64,000 bases of DNA from Myxococcales bacterium. Lineage in GTDB: Bacteria; Myxococcota_A; UBA796; GCA-2862545. Positions 58,601 to 64,000 of the stretch are shown one piece after another. The notes beneath the pieces are model-generated. The model was not told the DNA's origin. It did no database searches and was given only the letters and a program-made list of their open reading frames with translations. Position numbers and translations under genes: made by a program. The stretch lies in assembly GCA_019634415.1 (NCBI GenBank), contig JAHQVJ010000093.1, forward strand, positions 1 to 64,000, written 5' to 3'. Position 1 is the stretch's first letter, and every line of letters begins with the position of its first letter.

Positions 58601-58820
58601 CCCCATCTGGATCGAGTACATGAAGGTGGCCGCCCCTCGGAGCAAGGACAGGCCGTTCCGTGCCCGCGGCGACATCGGCTACGCCATGATCGACGAGACC
58701 ACGGGGCGTCGCATGACCGACGGTGGTGTCCAATACCCGTTCCTCCCCGGCACCACGCCGGAGTCCTCCGGACTCAAGGAAGGACAGGTGGACATCAAGG
58801 ACTTCTCTGGAGAGCTGTGA
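55629..58820 (+). CDS. Class A penicillin-binding protein (PBP1A-like) with N-terminal zinc ribbon
   Basis: N-terminal CPNC...CPGC finger; TM; GT51 (EDANFYNHGGVDYMGMVRAF, GASTITQQVARNFLL); transpeptidase motifs (VGSTFKPL, SKN, KTGTTNDEKDAWFVGF). Confidence 0.92.
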   Translation: MPLKLSCPNCQTEVPLHEPLPLPGATVLCPGCGATVAISYPDGVIDQLRARGKRFADEAPPSQPRFSASGEMGTRRNQGPPPTPQRHSPAPMPTRSPRGADLAAGAGVATQRRVSPAPAPRQPRDQGRGPSPRSASPRGPSARPSARISPSPRPQKRTPSSTSGRPPGRGRTLMGAAGCVGSLGLLGVGGAFLLVVMGLIGAGAGYWYFSKDLPTVDALRGYQPPTVTVLEDVNGIVLGEIYEQRRYVVPTEAIPDHVRKAFLAAEDANFYNHGGVDYMGMVRAFGRNAVKGRMAQGASTITQQVARNFLLTRDKTLVRKIKEIILSWRIEAAYEKDHILYLYLNEIFLGSQSYGVEAASRSFFGKHIQDVTVAEAAILAGLPPAPSAYNPYKDWNKTRNRQEYVIRQMVSNGYLSQSDADAALAEDIQIMPRGNAFLEQAPYFTEHVRRYLVEKYGEEKVLNQGLKIKTTCDMALQTVAQKAVYHGVFDVDQRMGFRREGVENVGAGNIDAKRAEHEEALKAQWVREKDPAKRIEPPAKSELEVDRVYEAVLVDVKSNYAIAGIGSHDVVIPIAWSRWVYDPNPRLSWRKRKATNLTAKVDTTGNGRRDAPILQKGDIVLVKVAALSTRDKSVSAAFKGTPGAKTQYVAGRLWQDPEIEAALMSMDVATGAVRVMVGGSDFMKSQFNRAIQGRRQVGSTFKPLVYAAAIESKRATAATLFADAPLAMETANDFIWKPANFSHSYEGNMTLRQALAKSKNTCTIRILEATDPGMNDDIIYNFGRRLGIGGPPLHTLPDDWVPTPDNDVLCPWVRETAKSTICMDRYPPKDASLTDSQHRARLGPDDKYMCRACDMSMGLGSASLTMEEMVRAYSAFASGGNLVQPYYIEEVRDRDGELLESHEPIPPHRVMDPAVASIGTWLLQGVVSYGTGIDAKRKLKLTGLAGKTGTTNDEKDAWFVGFTNDVITAAWVGYDKPRSMGRSSTGGRTALPIWIEYMKVAAPRSKDRPFRARGDIGYAMIDETTGRRMTDGGVQYPFLPGTTPESSGLKEGQVDIKDFSGEL

Positions 58821-59401
58821 GACCCCCCAACGTTGTGTGCATCGTCGTCGCCTTGCTCGGCTCCGGATGTGGCGCCACCGCGATCGACGTCTTCGAGACC
58901 TGCGACCTCGACGTGGTCCTGGAGCCCGCAGCGGCCTCCCCAGGCGAGCAGGTCACCGCCTACGGCGGCCCCTACTCCGAGGTCCGAGACACGCGGCTCA
59001 CGGTAGGCGGGGTGGACGCTGTCGTGGTGTCCGTCGAGAGCCGAGACGATCGCGGCAAGAAGTCCGTGGATCTGTCGGAGGCCTGTGACCTCTGTGCGGC
59101 TTGTCGGCTCACCGCTGGATGCGCGCCGTGCGGCGCCTGCACCGGGGTACTGCTGGACGCCTCGGACCGGGTGGAGTGCTTCGGCGACACGAACGTGGTG
59201 CCCGCCACCGAGGGCGCCTGCGACCTGTGTGTCGAGCAGGTGGTGTTCGAGGTCCCCGAGGTGGCCCCCGGCGAGCAGCTGGTGTGGATGGTGAACGAGT
59301 TCGGAGCCAGCTCCTCTCTTCCCTTCGAGGTGCTCGGCGCACCGGACACTTCCGACACCGCCAGCCCCACCGATCCCATGACGGCCGACACGGCTCCGTA
59401 G
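58817..59401 (+). CDS. Cysteine-rich putative lipoprotein
   Basis: Lipobox-like ALLGSGC; cysteine cluster CDLCAACRLTAGCAPCGAC; Thr/Asp-rich C-terminus. GTG start overlaps the PBP stop. Confidence 0.6.
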   Translation: MRPPNVVCIVVALLGSGCGATAIDVFETCDLDVVLEPAAASPGEQVTAYGGPYSEVRDTRLTVGGVDAVVVSVESRDDRGKKSVDLSEACDLCAACRLTAGCAPCGACTGVLLDASDRVECFGDTNVVPATEGACDLCVEQVVFEVPEVAPGEQLVWMVNEFGASSSLPFEVLGAPDTSDTASPTDPMTADTAP

Positions 59402-59527
59402 AGCACGGGGCGCGCGGTCGGCGGGTCGGATCAGACTCGCGGCGGATCAGCCCAGCTTTCGACGGCGCCAAATCCCGGGACCAGCCTTAACGACCTCCGT
59501 CGAGACGCCACTCCCTCTGCGAACCGC

Positions 59528-59556
59528 TTGAACCCACCACCACGGTGAGGTATCAA
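59528..59556 (+). promoter_or_regulatory. Candidate sigma70-like promoter
   Basis: TTGAAC, 17-bp spacer, TATCAA, about 40 bp upstream of the ATG at 59598. Confidence 0.45.
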
Positions 59557-59597
59557 AGGCGACGCTTCGGGCGGTCGAAGCTTCCATCGGAGTCGAA

Positions 59598-60221
59598 ATG
59601 CGTCAGGTGATCGGTGCTGCCCTAGTCCTCCTCACCGCCGCGCCCGCCTACGCCGGCGGTATCGGCATCATGGGGATGGGCGGTGCCCACAACGAGCAGG
59701 TCTACTACTACTCCCAGCGTGGCCCCGACGGGGACCTCTACAACAACATCGACGACTTCGACCAGTACGAGCTCGACCAGGTCTTGCCGCACTTCGGAGG
59801 CGGCCTCGAGCTGGTCCTCGGAGATCGCGACGACAAGGTGATGGGCAGCATCCGCGTGCTCTACAACCTGGATGCTCCAGTCCGTGATCCTGCGACCGTC
59901 ACCACCGAGGTGGAGCCCGACGACGTGGTGGCGAACGTCCGCGACGAGCCGCGCCATCTCGGATTCGCGCTGGTGGGTCTCAGCTGGGGGCTCGTGGGAG
60001 ATCCGGGCGGCTTCCAGCTCACCGCCGTGGGCCACGTGGGGACGGCATTCATCACCGCCGACCACACGGAGTTCCTCGCGGTGCAGATCGGACCAGGCTT
60101 CACCTACCGGATGGCCCGGCAGATGCAGCTGTTCGGAGACGTGCAGTACCAGGGCCGCTTCCGCAAGCAGTGGTCGAACTCGGTGCAGGCCCACGCGGGC
60201 ATTCGCTACCTCTTCGACTGA
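59598..60221 (+). CDS. Outer-membrane beta-barrel-like exported protein
   Basis: Signal peptide MRQVIGAALVLLTAAPAYA; amphipathic beta-strand pattern; C-terminal AHAGIRYLFD. Confidence 0.6.
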   Translation: MRQVIGAALVLLTAAPAYAGGIGIMGMGGAHNEQVYYYSQRGPDGDLYNNIDDFDQYELDQVLPHFGGGLELVLGDRDDKVMGSIRVLYNLDAPVRDPATVTTEVEPDDVVANVRDEPRHLGFALVGLSWGLVGDPGGFQLTAVGHVGTAFITADHTEFLAVQIGPGFTYRMARQMQLFGDVQYQGRFRKQWSNSVQAHAGIRYLFD

Positions 60222-60263
60222 TCGCGATGCCACGGCCCTGACTGGGGGCGCTGGAGCAGCGCC

Positions 60264-60644
60264 CTAGGGTTCCACCACCGCGATTGCAGCGATCTCCACC
60301 GACACATCCTTGGGCAGACGGGCCACCTCCACGGCGGCCCGTGCCGGATGGGGTTCACCGAAGGCTTCGGCGTACACCGCGTTGACCGCTGCGTAGTCGT
60401 CCATAGACTTCAGGTACACCGTGCACTTCACCACCGTGCGCAGCGACGCACCCGCTGCTCGGAGCACCGCCGAGAGGTTGGAGAGCACCAAGCGCGTCTG
60501 GGCTGCCACGTCTCCCGTCAGCAGCTCTCCCGTGGCAGGATCCAAGGGGATCTGACCCGAGCAGAAGACGAAGCCGTTGGCGACGATCGCTTGGCTGTAG
60601 GGACCGACGGCGGCTGGCGCATCGGAGGTCTCGATCACGGTCAT
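60264..60644 (-). CDS. ridA: RidA-family enamine/imine deaminase
   Basis: [84 protein letters not shown]. Confidence 0.95.
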   Translation of the reverse strand: MTVIETSDAPAAVGPYSQAIVANGFVFCSGQIPLDPATGELLTGDVAAQTRLVLSNLSAVLRAAGASLRTVVKCTVYLKSMDDYAAVNAVYAEAFGEPHPARAAVEVARLPKDVSVEIAAIAVVEP

Positions 60645-61474
60645 GGGCGGGTACCCTCCTCGAGCAGACGCTCGATGGCAGTAGAAAGCGTGGACGCAGC
60701 TGCAGCACCTGCGGTCGCGGCCATGCGCGTCACGTCGTCGTGGGACAGGACGTCGTCCGAGCGGCCGGCCCCGTGGTTCGTCACCATCGACAACACGCCG
60801 CAGGGCATCGACATCGCTGCTGCCGCCAGGACCTCCGGCACGGTGGACATGCCCACCACGTCGGCACCCATCGTACCCAACATGCGGACCTCGGCGGGTG
60901 TCTCGTAGGAAGGTCCGAGCATCGCCGCGAGAACACCCTCGCGGACAGGCGCACCCACGGCGGTGGCGGCATCCAGTAAGGCTCGGCGGAGCGTGGGATC
61001 ATAGGCGGCGCTGACGTCCACGAAGGTGCGCGGGTAGCCTCCCCCCACCAAGGGACTGGTGCCCTGCAGGTTCAGGTGATCGCGCACCACCACGAGCGTG
61101 CCCGGATCGAACCCATCGCGAACCCCTCCCACGGCATTGGTGAGGATCAGCCGCTCGACCCCCCATTCACGGAATGCCCGCACCGTGCGCACCACCTCCT
61201 GTGCCGTGTAGCCCTCGTACAGGTGCACGCGGCCAGCAGCGACAGCCACGGTATGACCGGCACATCCACCCACCCACACTCGGGCCCCATGGCCGGCCAC
61301 CCGCGGCTGCAACAACCCCACCGAGTCGGTGTCCACCTGCTCCGCGGCATCGAGCTGCTCGAGGAATCCCCCCAGACCCGATCCCAAAACCACAGCCATG
61401 CTAGGGGCTGCACCGAATCGCTGCTCCAGCAACTCGCTCGCTCGTTTCACTGCGTTCGACTCGGCGTTCACCAC
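60641..61474 (-). CDS. Purine nucleoside phosphorylase (trimeric, class II-like)
   Basis: [78 protein letters not shown]. Exact start uncertain (ORF open to 61540). Confidence 0.93.
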   Translation of the reverse strand: MVNAESNAVKRASELLEQRFGAAPSMAVVLGSGLGGFLEQLDAAEQVDTDSVGLLQPRVAGHGARVWVGGCAGHTVAVAAGRVHLYEGYTAQEVVRTVRAFREWGVERLILTNAVGGVRDGFDPGTLVVVRDHLNLQGTSPLVGGGYPRTFVDVSAAYDPTLRRALLDAATAVGAPVREGVLAAMLGPSYETPAEVRMLGTMGADVVGMSTVPEVLAAAAMSMPCGVLSMVTNHGAGRSDDVLSHDDVTRMAATAGAAAASTLSTAIERLLEEGTRP

Positions 61475-61524
61475 ACCCTCCGACCCGATGCTGCCACATC
61501 CGTCGTCCGTCCGTTGCCCCGTTG

Positions 61525-61553
61525 TTGTGCCAGCAGCCATGGTCCGCTATGAC
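61525..61553 (+). promoter_or_regulatory. Candidate sigma70-like promoter for RNase D gene
   Basis: TTGTGC, 17-bp spacer, TATGAC, 25 bp before ATG 61579. Confidence 0.35.
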
Positions 61554-61578
61554 GCCGAAGAACGCTGACCGAGGATCC

Positions 61579-62778
61579 ATGTTCGGAGATACGCCGCTCG
61601 TAATGGTGGAGGATGCTGCCACCCTCGTTGAGGTCACGGAAACCCTCGCTCGAGCCAGCGTCATCGGAATCGACACGGAGAGTGACTCCTCGTACGCGTA
61701 CCAGGAGAAGGTGTGCCTGATCCAGGTCAGTGACCTGACGACGGACTACATCATCGATCCGCTGGCCATCGACGATCTAAGCCCCCTGGCCCCCCTCCTT
61801 GCCGATCGCAGCATCACCAAGGTGCTGCATGGCGCAGACTACGACGTGGTCTGCCTGCGCCGAGACTTCGAGTTTCGGATCCGTGGCCTGTTCGACACGC
61901 TGATCGCCGCCCAGCTCCTGGGCATGCAGCGTATCGGCCTCGCCGATCTGATCACTCGCTTCTTCGGATTCGAGCTCGACAAGCAGTACCAGCGGCACAA
62001 CTGGGGACTGCGTCCGCTCGAGCCCGAGCACGTCGAGTACGCGCGGGGTGACACCCACTTCCTCCTCGCCCTGCGCGAGATCATGAGCCCCCGCCTACGC
62101 AAGCTGGGCCGTGCGCGCCACCTGCGCGAGGAGTGCCGGCTACTCGAGCGTCGGCAGTGGACAGCGCGCCCGTTCGATCCCGATGGGTTCATGGACATCA
62201 AGAGGGCCAACGAGCTCGACAAGTCGGGCCTGCGTGTGCTGCGCCACCTCTACCTGTACCGAGACAAGCAGGCACGACGGATGGATCGCCCGGTGTACAA
62301 GGTGATCCCAGATGCCGTGCTGTGGACGATCGCGAACCGCAAGCCCACCACGGCCGATGATCTGAACGGCTTGTTCCGGAGAAAGTCTGCGCTGCGGCGC
62401 CGCCACGGGCACGCGCTCCTGGAGGCGGTGCTGGAGGGGCTCGACGACGAGCGTCCGCTCCCGAAGGCTCCGCGTCGAGCACCGCGCCGCCGGCCGAAGA
62501 CGAAGCTACGCACCCGGCTGCGTGGCCGACAGGCAGAGCGCGTCATGGCCTGCCTGAAGCAGTGGCGCAACGACCGCGTCGAGGGCGACCCTACCCTCAC
62601 GCCCTTCACGGTGGCGTCCAATGCCACCTTGAAGTGGATCGCGAGCATGCGCCCGCACAACCTGGAGGAGCTCGAGCAGGTCCCCGAGGTGCGGCGCTGG
62701 CAGGTGAAGGACTTCGGTGAAGAGATCCTCGCCCTGCTCGACCAGATCGCGCCCGTTCAGCCTGCTCCTCAGGCGTAG
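61579..62778 (+). CDS. rnd: Ribonuclease D (DEDDy exonuclease with HRDC-like C-terminus)
   Basis: VIGIDTESDSSYAYQEKVCLIQVS, KVLHGADYDVVCLRRDF, EYARGDTHFLLALRE. Confidence 0.9.
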   Translation: MFGDTPLVMVEDAATLVEVTETLARASVIGIDTESDSSYAYQEKVCLIQVSDLTTDYIIDPLAIDDLSPLAPLLADRSITKVLHGADYDVVCLRRDFEFRIRGLFDTLIAAQLLGMQRIGLADLITRFFGFELDKQYQRHNWGLRPLEPEHVEYARGDTHFLLALREIMSPRLRKLGRARHLREECRLLERRQWTARPFDPDGFMDIKRANELDKSGLRVLRHLYLYRDKQARRMDRPVYKVIPDAVLWTIANRKPTTADDLNGLFRRKSALRRRHGHALLEAVLEGLDDERPLPKAPRRAPRRRPKTKLRTRLRGRQAERVMACLKQWRNDRVEGDPTLTPFTVASNATLKWIASMRPHNLEELEQVPEVRRWQVKDFGEEILALLDQIAPVQPAPQA

Positions 62779-62791
62779 GGCGCGACCCGAC

Positions 62792-64000
62792 TCACTGGAT
62801 GGTCGCGCGCGCCCTGAGGTCGGCCACCCACTCCTCGAAGAACTCGTTGCGGCGGTTGGCCAGCAAGGTCTCCCGCAGGGTCTCCTTGTCCTCCTCGAAC
62901 TTCTCCATGTCGGCGTCGACGCGCTCGACGAGCTGAGCCACGTACAGCGTGCCCCGCTCCTCGAACACCTCCGGCAACACGGAGCCGACCTCGGCGGTGC
63001 GCGCTGCATCCAGCACGCTCTGCGGTGGGCCGAAGGGCCCCCCGGAGGAGATCGTGGAGATGGGACCCAGATCGGTGGCCACCAAGCCGTTCGCCTGCAG
63101 CAACTCCTCCGGGGCCTCCCCTGCCGTCTGCCAGCCTGCGAGTAGCTCGTCCTGCGCAAAGCTCGCAGCCATCTCCGGCACCCGCTCGGAGCGGATCAGC
63201 CGATCGGCGATGGCATCGGTGACGTCCTCGAGCGTGTCCACCCTGGGCTCCTCGCGCTCCTCGACGCGAACCAGGCGCACATCGCTGTCGGTGGTGAACA
63301 CCTTCGACATCTCACCGACGGCGAGCCCCTCGATGGCCTCCGACGCCGGCAACGAGAGCTGCATGATCGGTCGGAGGCCGAGGTCGCCACCGTTCAGAGC
63401 AGACGGATCCTCGGACCAGCGCCGGGCCATGTCGGCGAAATCCTTGCCCTCGACCACCGACTCCCGTACCGCGTTCAGCTTCGGCACCAGATCCGCGAGC
63501 GAGGGGCCATCTCGGAGCACGGCGAGCCGGATGAGGCTCAGGCGCACCTTCTCTGGGTGGTTGTAGAGGCGATCGAAGTCGCGCTCGTAGGTCTCCCCCA
63601 CCAGCTCGCTGTTCTGCTCGAGCCACGACGCGCGGTCCTCGTCGGTGATGGTGACCTTGTCCTCGAACAAGGAGGGTCGCAGCTCCACCATCTTCACGGT
63701 GACCTGGGTCTCCCGATCCACGTAGGCTTCCCGCAGTGCCGGCTCCGACAGACTCGCTCCGATGGTGGCGAGACCAGCCAGCTTCGACGCCAGCAGATCC
63801 TCGCGCAGGCGTTCTTCGAACTCGGCCTGCGTGAACTGCTGTCGCTTGAGGAAGCGCTGATACTCCTCGCGCGAGAAGCGGCCCTCCTTGTCGGCGAGCC
63901 CCGGGATCTCCATGACCTGGCGAGCGACCTCCTCGTCGGAGACGTGCAGCCCGAGGCGTGCAGCCTCCTGGAGCAGTAGCTCCCGCCGGATCAGCTGTTG
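62792..64000 (-). CDS. PpiC/SurA/PpiD-like peptidyl-prolyl isomerase (5' end outside window)
   Basis: SurA-like N-terminal region continuing to the window edge (QQLIRRELLLQEAARLGLHVSDEEVARQVMEIPGL...) and a parvulin domain (FADMARRWSEDPSALNGGDLGLRPIMQLSLPASEAIEGLAVGEMSKVFTTDSDVRLVRVEER). Confidence 0.85.
   Translation of the reverse strand, partial: QQLIRRELLLQEAARLGLHVSDEEVARQVMEIPGLADKEGRFSREEYQRFLKRQQFTQAEFEERLREDLLASKLAGLATIGASLSEPALREAYVDRETQVTVKMVELRPSLFEDKVTITDEDRASWLEQNSELVGETYERDFDRLYNHPEKVRLSLIRLAVLRDGPSLADLVPKLNAVRESVVEGKDFADMARRWSEDPSALNGGDLGLRPIMQLSLPASEAIEGLAVGEMSKVFTTDSDVRLVRVEEREEPRVDTLEDVTDAIADRLIRSERVPEMAASFAQDELLAGWQTAGEAPEELLQANGLVATDLGPISTISSGGPFGPPQSVLDAARTAEVGSVLPEVFEERGTLYVAQLVERVDADMEKFEEDKETLRETLLANRRNEFFEEWVADLRARATIQ

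Noticed and set aside
1-64000. CRISPR arrays, transposases, integrases, phage genes
   Set aside because: No regularly spaced identical repeats and no such protein motifs seen in the ORF track; the only repeated DNA is the coding pentapeptide region.
1-64000. tRNA/rRNA genes
   Set aside because: Intergenic gaps are short and I saw no T-loop-like GGTTCGA(A/T)TCC outside coding genes; a tRNAscan run would be decisive.

Overview
GC-rich, gene-dense 64-kb bacterial chromosome segment. A MYXO-CTERM-like tail, many lipoproteins, Ser/Thr-kinase-like proteins and the gene style suggest Myxococcota or a related delta-proteobacterial lineage; this is inference. I support about 51 protein-coding genes and see no tRNA, rRNA, CRISPR array, transposase or phage gene. 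Core functions: transketolase, prolyl-tRNA synthetase, UbiB-type kinase, purM-purN, RelA/SpoT, a pyruvate dehydrogenase operon (E1a-E1b-E2-E3), RNase D, purine nucleoside phosphorylase, RidA, two class A PBPs, an S41 protease and a PpiC/SurA-like isomerase. The most unusual content, read from motifs: (i) a DNA polymerase I-like protein whose 5'-nuclease and 3'-5' exonuclease residues are gone and whose motif-A steric-gate Glu is Gly, with the catalytic carboxylates kept; (ii) a translationally coupled ECF sigma / zinc anti-sigma / exported caspase operon; (iii) a YceI / monoheme-beta-barrel / monoheme MYXO-CTERM-like triad; (iv) two independent pseudokinases, one fused to a formylglycine-generating-enzyme domain; (v) a short UvrA-like ATPase with a degenerate second nucleotide-binding site; (vi) a PBP1A with an N-terminal zinc ribbon. 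All assignments come from reading the supplied translations by eye. No database search, alignment or structure prediction was run.
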